Positions 47,250 to 58,079 of a stretch of DNA of 64,000 bases are shown here, one piece after another. A model generated the notes under the pieces. It was not told where the DNA came from. It saw nothing but the letters and a program-made list of their open reading frames with translations, and ran no database searches. The DNA comes from Manis javanica. Lineage: Eukaryota; Chordata; Mammalia; Pholidota; Manidae. The position numbers and the translations under genes were made by a program. Position 1 is the stretch's first letter; every line of letters begins with the position of its first letter. The stretch lies in the NCBI RefSeq assembly GCF_040802235.1, contig NC_133166.1, positions 112,916,991 to 112,980,990 of the forward strand, given 5' to 3'.

Positions 47250-47560
47250 TGGTTTATACTCAGATTTACATTAAATTTAAATAATTAGGATTTGATTTGT
47301 TGAAGTTATAAATTCAAATCCTAATTTTTTAACCTATTAAGTTCAACTTTACAAACCGTTATTCCCTTTATAAGCCTAACAGATTTTAAAGTCATTTTTA
47401 AGCCTCTCATAATATTTGGCCCCATCTACAAACTCAGTTAGTTAATTAAGCATTTTCAATATTCCAAACTAAGTTTATAAATTAAATCCCTCTTGCTTCC
47501 TTTTTAAGCACTTTATCTTGTCTGAGTTGACAACAGAATCTTGGGCACTTCAAAACCTCA
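47250..47560. other. AT-rich block with a 13-bp inverted repeat
   Basis: A sharply AT-rich stretch sits between GC-rich flanks. AATTAGGATTTGA (47283-47295) and its exact reverse complement (47314-47326) are separated by 18 bases. I do not recognise the repeat family; it may be an old transposon or a conserved non-coding element. Confidence 0.55.
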
Positions 47561-48319
47561 TGCACTTAATAGATTTTTTAATGTGGTGAACCCCAGGTTG
47601 TCTTTAATGTTCTAGAAACACGAAATACCAAATGTGTTCAGGTTTCACTTACTATGTAAACACTGTTTCTAATTCTTTTAAACTTTTCTCTGTTTCATCC
47701 TAATTCTTCCTGTGGCTGAAAAAGACGTGTACCCACTGAAAGCTTTCAATTCAGGTTTTGAGGCCCTTTGGCACTGGCTCTGCCAGCTGGGAAGCTGACT
47801 GCTCTGTGCTGGCAAGTCCACAGGTGTGGGGAAGCCCTGCCTAGCAGGGGACTCTGCGGAGGAGGCCAGCTCTGGGTTCCCTGTCCCTCCTTCCCGCCTG
47901 CTCTTGGGGCCTGCAATGCAGACCCAGAATGAACTTGGGTGGGTTTTGCAGTTCTTTAGCTCCAAACCTCTGAACTCAATGGGATCCTAAGGTGACTAAA
48001 TGCTTTCCTCACCAACAGAATTTTGATCTTGCTGGGGTCCCTTAGCGTTACTGAGGTCCCCTCCAGAGCTCTGCCTGATTTGGGGTCACTATCCCAAAGG
48101 TCAGGCCTCAGGGCTGAGCTGGGTGCCACCAACGCAAACTGCCCAGTGGCACTTGACAGTTGTCATATACACGCCCAGCCCACAGACCAGACCCCAGCCA
48201 CTAGGGAAGACTGCGAGGTCAGCGGGCAGGAAATGTGGGGAAGAGAAAGAAGGAAACATGACCAGGAAGAAAAGAGAACAAAGTTCAGTTCGGAGAGAAG
48301 CTCTGAACAGCAAAAATGG
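47561..48319. other. Upstream flank of the CHID1 CpG island
   Basis: No gene, repeat or motif recognised with confidence. Confidence 0.4.
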
Positions 48320-49560
48320 GGAAGGAGCCGCGCGCCGCGCCCTGCGGCTGGTCTGCCGACCGCCGGACTAGGGTGCGGCCGCGCCAGGTTTCTACAGGGA
48401 CCTGAAGGGGACACGGATACGGACCGGCCAGCCGGTCTCCGGGTGGCGAACCGAAGTTGCGCGCCCGCGCGCCCTGCCTCTGGAGGCTCCCACTCCAGCC
48501 CCTCTGCGTCCCCGCCCGCCCCCTGCGCTGCTGCGTCCTGCCCGCCCCTGCCCCCGCCCGCTCCCACCGCTCTTCCCGCTCCACTGCGTCCCCTACCCCC
48601 GTCCCCGCCCTCGCCCCCGCGGCCCCTTGCTGCCCCGCCCCGCCTCCTGCTCCTGCCCCGCCCCCGCCCACTCCCCACCCAGCTCCTCCACTCTTCTGGC
48701 CCCGCCCCCGTCCCGGCGTCCCGTGCGAGGAGGCGGTGCGCCGACGTCCCGAGGCGGGACTTCCGGCCGCGCTCGCTAGCGTTTTCCGGCTGCACGAACG
48801 GGTGGACTGGCGGGCCTCCAGGGCATGAAGGTGAGCCCGCGGTGGCCGGCTCGGGAGGAGTCCAAGCCCCGCGCCCGAGCGCCGGCCCCTCCTCCTCACG
48901 TGGCCTCAGCTCCGCTCCGTGAGGCGGGCGCGCGGGGAGCGGTTGTGCGGGAGCCCAGTGTGAGAGGTGTTGGTGCGCGGGGGCACGTGAGCGAGTGTGG
49001 ACGGAAGACTGTGCGTCGGGAGTGCGGTGGGGACAGCGACCAGCGGCCTGGGGGAAACAGCCGGTGTGGACAAGCGCGGGTGGGACTTGGGCCTGAGTGG
49101 GCGGCCGTCTGAGCAGCGCCGCCGGTGTGACTGAGGTGGTTGTGAGCGTCGGTGGGTGAGACAGAGAAAGTGGTGGCTGTCCTGTCCCCGGAGGCCAGGT
49201 GACCAGGCCGGTGGGGAAGGTGGCCCGAGCTGTTGAACGCCCCAGGCGGCCCCGCCCGCCCGCTTCAGCCCCGCAAGCTGCACTTTCCACGCTGGAGACC
49301 CACTTGCCCGCCCCGAGCTTCCCTGGTCACTAGACCTGAGCCCAGAGAGGGCAGGGCACAGAGGGTTGGTGACAGTGGTTGGGCGATATGGGGCTTCCCT
49401 GGTGTCCTCGCTGTCGAGTTGGCGCGGCGCCCTGGCTGCAAGTCCAGGCGCTCGGTGCGCTGCGCTCCGGCCCGGGCTCTCCTGTGAGTGCGCATCGTAA
49501 CAGCGCCCGGTCCCCCCGTCGCGGAGAGAACCCCGGGTTAACACAGGGCCTGAAGCTCAG
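48320..49560 (+). promoter_or_regulatory. CHID1: CHID1 CpG-island promoter
   Basis: A CpG-rich region with a long pyrimidine-rich tract on the plus strand (about 48480-48720), full of CCCGCCC Sp1/KLF-type boxes. Two ETS/GABPA-type cores follow: ACTTCCGG at 48759-48766 and TTCCGG at 48784-48789. A CRE-like GACGTC lies at 48743-48748. There is no TATA box. The layout is that of a housekeeping promoter firing toward the exon 1 donor at 48831. Confidence 0.75.
48740..48830 (+). other. CHID1: CHID1 exon 1 (5' UTR), 5' end approximate
   Basis: The exon ends CATGAAG before a strong donor, GTGAGC, at 48831. It is untranslated except for an upstream ATG at 48825. Joined to the acceptor at 53267, that ATG reads six codons to a TGA and then stops 28 bases before the main ATG. 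The 5' boundary is a guess. Confidence 0.65.
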
Positions 49561-52500
49561 CCCCCGGTCAACGAGCATGTCCCACCTCCTGCACGCTCAT
49601 GCCTCACCGCAGGAGCACCGGTGGCGACAGAAGCTGCTCAAAGGCGAGAACGTCACCCTTCCACTTGCTGTGAACTGCAGCCGGCGGTGATTAGAGGGGA
49701 CTCAGGTGCTGCTGGTGATGCAGAGAAAGTTGGCATCTCTCAAGTTGCCCATCGCTGAATAGTAAGACCAGTTTGATGCGTAAAAACCAGGTCCTTAAAA
49801 ACGAAACGGAAAAGAGGTCAGTGCCTTGGAGCAGGGCTAGCCTGGCTTGGCTGCTTTCACTCTACACACCTCTGCATGCACGTGAGAAACACGCTTGTAC
49901 TGAGCCAAGACAAACTATTTCCTGGTGTGGATCTCAAAAAACCTTTGAAAGTCACAGTGTGAGCTGCCATCCTTTGGTCCACATACTACTGAGACAATTG
50001 TCCCTCGAGCCCGGAACCCCTAGAATAGTGAGGCTGGGCCGCTGGGGATTATGGAGCAGGCCTGAGCCCCAGCCTTCAAAGGACACTCCAGTTTGCATTG
50101 TTAAGAATCCCTCCGGGTGACAGGTGTGAACTTGTCAATACACACCGCACTCCCTCTGAAGGAGCTGCTCTGCCCAAAGGAGGTTGGTGTGGGAAGAAGA
50201 AGCAGCACATTTTGATGCAAGAACAGGTGTGTGAGATCATGGAGAGCCCCAAGTCGGCTCTGTGAAAAGCATGATGGGAGAATTTGCCCTCAGACCTTGA
50301 GACAGTGGCTGGGCGGGCAGCTCAGCACAGTGAACACTGGGGAGCCATGGGAGGTGCCCAGACTGCCTTGCCATGTCTCAAGTACCCTCATGGGCAGCTT
50401 ACATGTGTCCCCAACAAGTATTGGACACTTGGCCTGGAAAGTTCCATAGCCAGTCAGGGAGCTGCCCGCACTTGAGTACAGCCCACACCCAGTGCTTTCC
50501 CCTGATGCTGTCATGCTGTATCCTAAAGCTGGCTCACACCATGCCATCGGTCAGTGGTGGTGCCAGCCCAGGCCTCATGCTCAGTCTGGTTCCCTTCCAC
50601 TGCCCCCAGAAACTGGCAAGGCCCATCTTCCTCCAGATGGGCCTCCTCTCCCCACATTCCTTTTTCTTCCCTGTGGTGTGAAATCAGGCCAGGGCCAAGC
50701 CAGAGGGGTGACTGGGTAGGTGAATAGTGGTGCTCCCACCTGTGTGCAGGACAGTGGGCAGGGCAGCACGCTGAGGATGAGGGTGGAGAGGGCTCCTGGG
50801 CGCACCCCTGGTCCTGCCAGACCACTCCTAGAGGCCTGCCTCCTGCTTGGTCTCTCACCTCTTTCCGTCATCAGTGACCCAGAAGTTTGCCCTGGAGCCG
50901 AGGAGGAGCCTTTGGCCATGGAGGAGGCCCAGAGGGGCTGGGACAGACAGAGTGGGCCCTGCCTCAGCTCCATGTGGCTCCTGCCAGCAGGTTCCGTTGT
51001 CACGGCCATGACCCTCAGTCAGCTCTCCAGCCCCTCCTGTAAGCCCATCATTCTGGAAGCACATTTGTTCAGGAGCCTCACGGTGCCCGGAGTGCCCCGT
51101 GTTGGCTCCTTGAAGCTAGGCAGCTGCAGGTTCTGGCCAAGCAGATTCTGGATTCTGGGCTGCTCTCCCCTCCCACAGCCATCCTCAGTCCCAGAGCTCT
51201 GACCGAGCAGCCCTGGTCACAGCTGTGATGGCAAGATGCTGGGGCAGAGGCTGCCGTCCTTGCTGATTCTGACACTGGAAGTGTGTGTCACAGGCAGAGG
51301 CTGGTGGGAAGGGGCCAAGGGTGGCGGTCTGGGCTTGGATCTTCACATCCCTTCCCTACAGCCCTCTCAGAGCTGCCAGCAGCTCCATGACAGACGCGTC
51401 CCTTTGGTCCTCCCTGCCTCTTGGGGAAGGCCCCACCCAGCATGCTGTGATGCATCAGGTGCCAGCATGGAAGAAGCTCATTGCCCAGGGCAGCTAGGGC
51501 TCTCTGGTCTTCACCCAGAGGAGTGACCACCTAAAGCTGTGTCACTCCGTGAAGGGAAGCAGATCGAGAGGAGGGCTTTGGAGGGGGTAAAAACAGGCTC
51601 CTGGCCAGGAGGTCATTGGAGTGGAGGGGTGAGTCACGTAGGCCCTGGGTCTGCCAGTTCCTGACAGAGCACACTGACTGGCCAGGGCTCTGGTATTCCC
51701 GGTGGTCCCTCTGGGCACGGTGCTGAGCCAGCCTCCAGTTCCCTGGGGGCCTGCAGGGTCTCCTCTAGCTCTGCCACTGGGTGGGCCCCTTGGCCGGTCT
51801 GGAGGGGGCACACTGCCAGGGCCATGAGACTGACATGCTCTTCACACCCACACGTCTTAAAGCCTCATCAAGGAAGATAGGCAGACTGGGCCTGCTCGTC
51901 ATCAGCTGCCCTGAGCAAAAGACAGGAGGCAGGATTTGGGGGCTGGGGAGCAGGACCTGGAAGTGAACTGCCCAGCTAGTAAGAGCCCAGTGGCCAGAGA
52001 GGAGATGGTGTGCCTGGCAGCCCAGATGGCCTGCTTATTGTTCCTCAACGTGCCCCTCTTTGCCCTTTCTGTGGGTATACTTGCATAGGCATTTTTAAAT
52101 AAAGATGGGGCCCTGCTGTGTGTATGAATTTTGTGATGCTTGCACTGACCAGTGTGTCCTTGGCCTTGCCGTGCCTGTTCATACCCCCACGTGTGGAAAC
52201 AACGGGTGTTCTGTGTTCGGACAGCACTGGGATGCACATCCTTTGCCAATTCCGCATGAGTCGGGGAGTCCCCAAGTGTAGTTTGTGAAAGAAAGGAAAC
52301 AATTGTTGGGAAGTATGCTTATGACCAGATCGTCATCCGAAAAGGTTTCCCAGCTTGAATTTCCAGAAACAGCTCAGGAAAGTTGCTGCTGCTTGAGATA
52401 GCATCATTCTTTTTAGTCCTCACAGAGGCTGGGTGGAAATGCAGTCTTGTTTCTGTGTCCATTCCTTTGATTGCTGGTGAAGCCTAGGTGCTCCTGGGGC

Positions 52501-53266
52501 CGGGGTTGTCTCTGTGTGTCACGGGGGACTTCTGTATTACAGGACATCTCTGGATCATGAGGTATCAGGAGTACAGTGTCTGTTGTGGGGCATCTGTGTA
52601 TTGCTCCCCTTCATGTCCATTCCTTATCTTTACTGGAGTGTTTTTTATTCTGCATTTATAAGAGTCCTTTGCATGTTATGTCTAGATAATGGGTAGAAAG
52701 TTCACTGTCAGTTATGACCTATTTTTTCCTCTGGTTATTATCTCTTCAAATCTGCTTTTTTGTTCCCTAGATGAAAGTTGCACATTTTTATGTAGTAAGC
52801 ACTTGGTGTTTTCTTTGATGATCTTGCCCTTGCTGACACTGTTGGGAAAGCCTTCCCTGCCCTGCATATACATAAACAGATAGCCATGTTTCTTCTAGTC
52901 TTTTCCATGGCTCTCTTATTTTACACTTAAGCCCTCTAGTGGCTGAAATTTCTTTGGGTTGTGGGGTGGGGGCAGCCGACATTTTCCTGGATGGCCGGCC
53001 ATGGTCAGGACAGTTTAGAGGCAGTGCGGAGGGGCTCCGTGGCTGGCAACAGGGACATGCCTTTCCGGGTGTCTGAGAGGAACCTGGGGCCCAGCAGTGC
53101 TGAAAGCTCGACTCTGGCTCTTGGGTCTGACCCAGAGCACAGTTCTGTCCTGGGGCCAGTGCCCAGCCCCTTGCCACAAGGACCCAGTCCCTGTAAGGAC
53201 AAGTGCCCCAACTGGCAGAGGGGATACTGCTGGTGGTGGTTCCCCCATGCTCTGCTTTCTCTGCAG
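48831..53266 (+). other. CHID1: CHID1 intron 1
   Basis: The first part belongs to the CpG island. The rest is GC-rich intronic sequence without recognised genes, apart from an L1 remnant near 52640-52960. It ends TTTCTCTGCAG at 53266. Confidence 0.65.
52640..52960 (-). mobile_element. Ancient LINE-1 3'-half remnant in CHID1 intron 1
   Basis: The reversed ORF2 C-terminal region is recognisable: the GAAAGCCTTCCCTGCCCTGC block near 52849, TTTCTTCTAGTCTTTTCCATGG near 52889 in broken form, and TTTTACACTTAAG near 52919. Strongly diverged. Confidence 0.65.
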
Positions 53267-53420
53267 CCCCCCAAACCCTGAGGCTGGACCCTACAGTGAC
53301 ACCCCCACCATGAAGGTGCTCCTCAGCACACTCTGGCTTGCTGTGGCCTGTAGCCCCGTTCACACTACCCTGTCAAAGTCAGATGCCAAAAAAGCTGCCT
53401 CGAAGACACTGCTGGAGAAG
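53267..53420 (+). CDS. CHID1: CHID1 exon 2: start codon and signal peptide (coding from 53310)
   Basis: CHID1 is the stabilin-1-interacting chitinase-like protein SI-CLP, a secreted and lysosomal GH18-fold protein reported to bind carbohydrate rather than degrade chitin. The main ATG at 53310 is in a strong context (CACCATGA). Its 37 codons begin MKVLLSTLWLAVACS, a signal peptide (residues 1 to about 19), followed by SKSDAKKAASKTLLEK, which matches mammalian CHID1. The exon is preceded by a good pyrimidine tract and CAG at 53264-53266 and followed by GTAGGG at 53421, phase 0. The first 43 bases are 5' UTR. Confidence 0.95.
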
Positions 53421-53882
53421 GTAGGGGTGGCCTGGGGGCTGCGTGCGAGGGCCTGCGAGCCGGAGGCTGAGGGCTCAGCCCTGGGTGACTGGTCGGCCTC
53501 CCCGGGGCCCCGGCCAGGTGGTCTGGTGGGGAGCAGTGTCTGCGGCGGGGCTGGTTGGCGAGTCTGCCCCCACGCTGCCTTCTGCTGCCTTCTGCTGCCT
53601 CCAGCGCCCGCGCTCCAGCCCTGGCCCTCTGAGTCCTGCCATCTGGCAGCCAGGCAGATCAGAGCCACACTGAGCATGGACCCTGCCCTTGTGGGTGGCC
53701 CAGGGAGGCAGAGTGAGCCTTCAGCTTGTCAGCTCCCCAAGGGCGGGCCTGGCCCTGCCATCTCCCAGTCAGCAGCACCTGTGGGCCCCGGGACAGTGCG
53801 GGCTGTGCAGAGAGGGGGCTGCTTCTGGGCGTCATTCCGCCCGGGCCTGACAGCACCGGCGGCTTTTCTCCTTTTGCTTTAG

Positions 53883-54032
53883 ACTCAGTTTTCAGATAAG
53901 CCTGTACAGGATCGGGGTCTGGTGGTGACAGACCTGAGGGCTGAGGACGTGGTTCTCGAGCACCGCAGCTACTGCTCGGCCCAGGCCCGGGAGAGGCACT
54001 TCGCTGGGGACGTGCTGGGCTATGTCACTCCA
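53883..54032 (+). CDS. CHID1: CHID1 exon 3
   Basis: Fifty codons, phase 0 at both ends. The translation runs TQFSDKPVQDRGLVVTDL, then EHRSYCSA, to GDVLGYVTP. It contains the first beta-strand of the GH18-like barrel. It agrees with human CHID1 apart from a few substitutions, for example Thr for the first residue of the exon. The acceptor is TTTGCTTTAG and the donor GTAAGC. Confidence 0.96.
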
Positions 54033-54252
54033 GTAAGCCGGGCCCTGGGGTGGGCAGGGGGGTCCTGAGGGCAAGGCAGCCACTGGGGTCTGTGTTCTCC
54101 CCTCCCCACCACAGCAGGGGTGCAGTGGACAGGTTCCTCCCACAAGGTGAAAATCGTGTCGGGGTCCTCTGGGGCTCGTTATGTGTGCAAAGGTGGCTGC
54201 TAGGCCTCCTGGCTCCACCTGCAAGTGCGCCTACCATTCTTTCTTCTGCCAG

Positions 54253-54385
54253 TGGAACAGCCATGGCTATGATGTTGCCAAAACCTTCGGGGGCAAGTTC
54301 ACACACATCTCGCCGGTATGGCTGCAACTGAAGAGGCGCGGCCGTGAGATGTTCGAGGTCACAGGCCTCCACGACGTGGACCAAG
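54253..54385 (+). CDS. CHID1: CHID1 exon 4
   Basis: The translation starts WNSHGYDVAKTFG and continues through ISPVWLQLKRRG to TGLHDVDQ plus one base. This part of the barrel is strongly conserved. The acceptor CTTCTGCCAG is good. The donor is AAG-GTTCTG, which lacks the usual purine at +3 and G at +5. The reading phase across to exon 5 is nevertheless exact. Confidence 0.94.
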
Positions 54386-54940
54386 GTTCTGACCTTGCTG
54401 CTCGTCTGTGCTCATCCTGAGGGCCCAGAGGGTGTGTGCGTGTCTGTCAGTGGGTGTGTCTCTGTGTGTGAGTATGGTGACTTGCCCCGACCCCTTGGCA
54501 GTTTGCGCGGCAGGGTGTCCAGAGGGAGCAGGGGCCCTGACAGCTGCATTCTGTGGGCACATGCCTGAGTTCACACAGTCACCCCTTTTTTGGGTTTGAA
54601 GAGAGGACATATTATCCAGTTGTGGAGTTCTGACCTGGAGCTGCTCCCCAGGACTGGGAGAACAGTGTGTCAGGGCACAGCTGGGCAGCTCTGGGCCCTC
54701 GGATGCCCCTCAGCTCAGCTCAGAAACAGTCGCAGGCCCTGGGCATCGGTAGCCCCTGTCGTAGCCCTGTCATCTGAGCAGCCTGGGTGCTCAGGGTCAT
54801 AGCGGAGACACCCTCACATTGAATGTCCTCCCCTCTACTCCCATGTGGTGGCTCTGCATTTTCCTCCTTGGAGTGGGCCGGGTCTTCATATGTGCAGGGG
54901 GCTGTGTCCCCACATTGACTGTCCTTTCCACGTCCTGCAG

Positions 54941-54985
54941 GGTGGATGCGGGTGGTCAGGAAGCAGGCCAAGATCTTACGCATAG
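54941..54985 (+). CDS. CHID1: CHID1 exon 5 (45-base exon)
   Basis: A small exon reading (G)WMRVVRKQAKILRI plus one base, between CGTCCTGCAG and GTAAGT. It keeps phase 1 on both sides, so skipping it would leave the frame intact and remove 15 residues. The human counterpart reads KGLHIV where this has KILRIV. Confidence 0.93.
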   Translation, partial: GGCGWSGSRPRSYA

Positions 54986-55622
54986 GTAAGTTCCGAGGCC
55001 TGGGCCTTCAGAGCAGCTGGGCCCTGGCTGCCGCCCACCACATCAGCCACTTCTGACCACTCAGAAACAAGGCTGGCTCCCAGTCTCGCATTCACAGCCC
55101 TTAGTCCAGCCTTGGCCCTGGGCCCTCCTGCCCACCTGGCCTCCGCCCCTAGGCTGGCACCTTCTTTGCCTGTGGACTTGTGCTCAATTTCTTCCTTGTT
55201 CATCCAGTGAGCCTTTACCAGGGGCCCTGGGGACCGGGCCCAAGAATGATACCAGCCCTGTCCTGCCCTGCCCTGGAGCTCACAGGTGGTGAGGGAGGGA
55301 CGCTGCTCCAAAGTGCAGTGGGCTCAGCGGTGTCTGGGGAGCAGGGCCAGCTGGGGCTTCTGGTTAGAGGCAGTGGAGGTCCATGTGGTCCTGTCACCTG
55401 GAGGCTGATCCAGCAAGAGCCAGGCAGCAAGGGGCTTGATGCCCAGGGACCTGGTGTGTGAGGGGAGAGGGGTCAGCATCTCTGTTCTTCCGTGGGGCCC
55501 CTCCTGCACCAGGCCTGTGGCACTGGGACAAGGTGTTGAGCTCTGGAGGCCAAGGGCCACCCTGTGGTGTGGGTAGAACAAGCCAGGAGAGTCACAGTCT
55601 CTGCACGGGTCTGGCCCCCCAG

Positions 55623-55729
55623 TGCCTCGGCTCCTGTTTGAGGACTGGACTCACGAGGACTTCCGGAACGTCTTGGACAGTGAGGATGAGATAGAAGAGC
55701 TCGGCAGGACGGTGGTCCATGTTGCCAAG
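55623..55729 (+). CDS. CHID1: CHID1 exon 6
   Basis: Two bases complete a Val codon, then PRLLFEDWTHEDFRNVL and DSEDEIEELGRT to VAK, ending in phase 0. The FEDW segment is a conserved barrel strand. Acceptor CCCCCCAG, donor GTAAGG. Confidence 0.95.
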
Positions 55730-56090
55730 GTAAGGTCCAGTTCCCCACAAGGCACTTCTTGGGCCCAGCACCAGCCGCCTGGGTTCCCATCTGACTCCAG
55801 GATCCTCTGGCTGGCACTGGGCTGCAGGGTCTCAGAGAACCCTTCAGGCCCCTAGGGACTGGGATTAGGGGAGGCACATGAGCTGACAGGGTGCTTGAGA
55901 ACCCCTGCCCCTCTGCTCCTGTGGGGACCCTCCCTGCTTACCCCTTCAGAGAGGGGCTGCTGGGCCTGTAGCATGAACAACACAGCTCTTGGGTGGTGAC
56001 CTCACGGGTGGGCAGGGACAGCTGGCTCTGTGTCTGCCTTCCCACCCTTCCTTCCTGGGTCCTCGGGCCCTCCTCCCCCATTCCCCCTAG

Positions 56091-56152
56091 AGCCAGCATT
56101 TTGACGGCTTCGTGCTGGAGGTCTGGAGCCAGCTGCCGAGCCAGAAGCACGC
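56091..56152 (+). CDS. CHID1: CHID1 exon 7 (degenerate GH18 active-site strand)
   Basis: The translation SQHFDGFVLEVWSQLPSQK plus His and two bases of Ala. This strand corresponds to the GH18 catalytic motif D-G-x-D-x-D-x-E. Here it reads D-G-F-V-L-E-V-W, so the catalytic Glu is Trp and the central Asp residues are missing. That fits the known lack of chitinase activity. Acceptor CCCCCTAG, donor GTGAGT. Confidence 0.95.
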
Positions 56153-57165
56153 GTGAGTGGACTTCGGGTGGGGTGGGCGTTTCTGCTCCAGGCTCTTCCC
56201 GGCCCCACAGGTGCCCTGCTGGAAGCCAGGCAGGGCGTCGGGGGGTGGTAAGGGAGCCCCGTCTTGGGGAGGGCCTCCCTGCAGCTGCATCTGGGGCAGG
56301 ATGGCGCCCTGAGAAAAGCCTCAGGCAGGTGTCAGCACTGCCTCACCAGCCCTGATGCCTGCTGGGTGGGAAGGGAGCATGATGGGCCTGGCCCAGGAGG
56401 GCCCAGGACCAGAGATCCACAGCCCGGGCGATGGTGGCAGAGGCAGGCTTGGACACGAGCAGGAACTCGGCTCGACACAGCAGAGCCGAGCCTTCCAGGG
56501 ATGTTGAGGAGAGGCCGGCTGGGGGCCTTCAGAGTAGCAGACCACAGAGTCATTTGGGAAAAGAAGCCGTCACCCTGGTTCTGTGCCAGCCTCCTGGGAG
56601 GGAGCCATGTGTAGCCCCTCCCCTGTCCTTGAGTCTTGTGGGCCATGCTCCCCTGGGCGAGAGGGACCTAGCAAGGTGGGAGTGGTGAAGTCTCCTGTAG
56701 CATGTGCTTTCCTGCTTCTGTTAGGGATGGGGTCAGCTCCACAGAAGACAAGGAGGGACTGAATCTTGCCCTAGCAGTTGTAGGTATGCGTGGCAGAGCC
56801 AGGATGCAGCCATGTGGTGCTGTGGGCAGCAGAGCCCTGTAGCCAGCTACATTTGGATCCGGAACTGGCTGTGCCCCCCTTTTCTGCCCAAAGGGATCCA
56901 AGCTCAAAACCTAAGCCCCCACTTCCCCACCACACCTGCCCCAGAAGAGAGTGCTGGGCCAGCCGCTTCTCTCTCCTGTAGCTGCAGACCTGTGTGCCCA
57001 CTCAGGGGCCACAGCCTCACACCAATCTGTTGCCAAGAGCAGGCAGATCGAAGTGTCCAGGGTGTCCTACAAAGGTGGCACAGGACTCCCACCTGAGGCC
57101 CAGAGGAGGGTCTGCCTGCAACCAGGCATGTTGGGGGGCTCTCGCCCTGGAGGTGGGGGGGCACA

Positions 57166-57399
57166 GGACTCAGTGGGAACAGCCAGGGCACCTCTCCTAT
57201 CCCCAACCTTTCCTGAGGGTGTGGCAGGCGGAACGTCAGCTTAAAGCAGGAACACTCAGCACTGCAGTGTTGCCAAGAGCGGGCAGATGGACAGGCAGAG
57301 GTGGCGCCGAGCCCCCAGGGTGTCACGGAAATGCCGTGTCAGGGTCCCCACGCCACATAGGCCACAGCTGTATGTCCACAGTTGACAGCTACCTGCTCC
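57166..57399 (+). repeat. Inverted repeat, left arm
   Basis: About 235 bases whose reverse complement occurs at 58080-58315 with only scattered mismatches (my estimate is around 90% or more). Exact shared runs include CAGGAACACTCAGCACTGCA and GTGTCACGGAAATGCCGTGT. Confidence 0.9.
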
Positions 57400-58079
57400 C
57401 TGCCAGGCTTCCTGCTTCCCTGTGCTCCGACCCCCATCCCAATGATGCTTCTGAAAGGCTCTCCCGCCTTCCATTTCCGTGCAGGCTGTGAGGTCTGGGT
57501 TTAGGGAGGATGGGTAGGGACAGCAGGAGCCAAGCTGGAAGCATGAGGGGTCCCTGTGTCAACTGAGAGCGCTGGCACTCGGCCAGAACACGCTCCTCAC
57601 CCACAGGCTGTGCCTCCGTTTGTTGGGCAGCAGCCAGCCAAGGTGACCTTCTAGCTCCTTCTGAGGGAGGGAGCTGGAGATAGAATCTGCAACAGTTCTC
57701 CAGAGACAGCCTCATTCTGTCGGGGCTCAAAGGAGGGGGCTGAGGGAGGGGGACGGAGGCAGATGCAGCGGGGTGAGGAGAGGGCCTGAGCAGCCTCGGG
57801 GCCCTTGTAGCGTCCGTTCTTCTGGCAAGGAAGAGGTGGGAGCTGCCATCCGGGTGGGCTTGGGGGCAGGGCTGGAGCAGGGCAGAGACCAGATGGCATC
57901 AGGCCCTTTGCTGTCTGGGAGCCACCTTCCAGGACAGGCAGAGCTGTGGTGAGGCATCATGGGGACATTTATCAAGGCTGCTGCTCCTGCCACCCTTGTT
58001 AAGCTTTTGACTAGATGTCTGAGAGCCCTGTTTCCTTCTGAGGCAGCAGGTCAGCCTGGAAAGGCCATTGCTGGCAACT

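Larger units (their letters stand above)
53421..56090 (+). other. CHID1: CHID1 short introns 2-6
   Basis: Introns 53421-53882, 54033-54252, 54386-54940, 54986-55622 and 55730-56090 are GC-rich and hold nothing recognised, except a GT-rich run at about 54430-54480 shortly after the weak exon 4 donor. Confidence 0.8.

Noticed and set aside
48825..48830. ATG at the end of CHID1 exon 1 as the protein start
   Set aside because: After splicing, the frame meets TGA after six codons; the signal peptide and homology begin at 53310.
48163..49290. 375-codon minus-strand open frame across the CHID1 CpG island, and a 299-codon plus-strand frame at 48023-48922
   Set aside because: Both follow from extreme GC content, which removes stop codons. 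The translations are Pro/Arg/Gly-rich low-complexity text, and they overlap a promoter and each other.
53097..53882. 261-codon open frame covering CHID1 exon 2 and reading into intron 2
   Set aside because: Its upstream ATG lies in intron 1, and homology stops exactly at the GTAGGG donor at 53421. The main ATG at 53310 is in the same frame.
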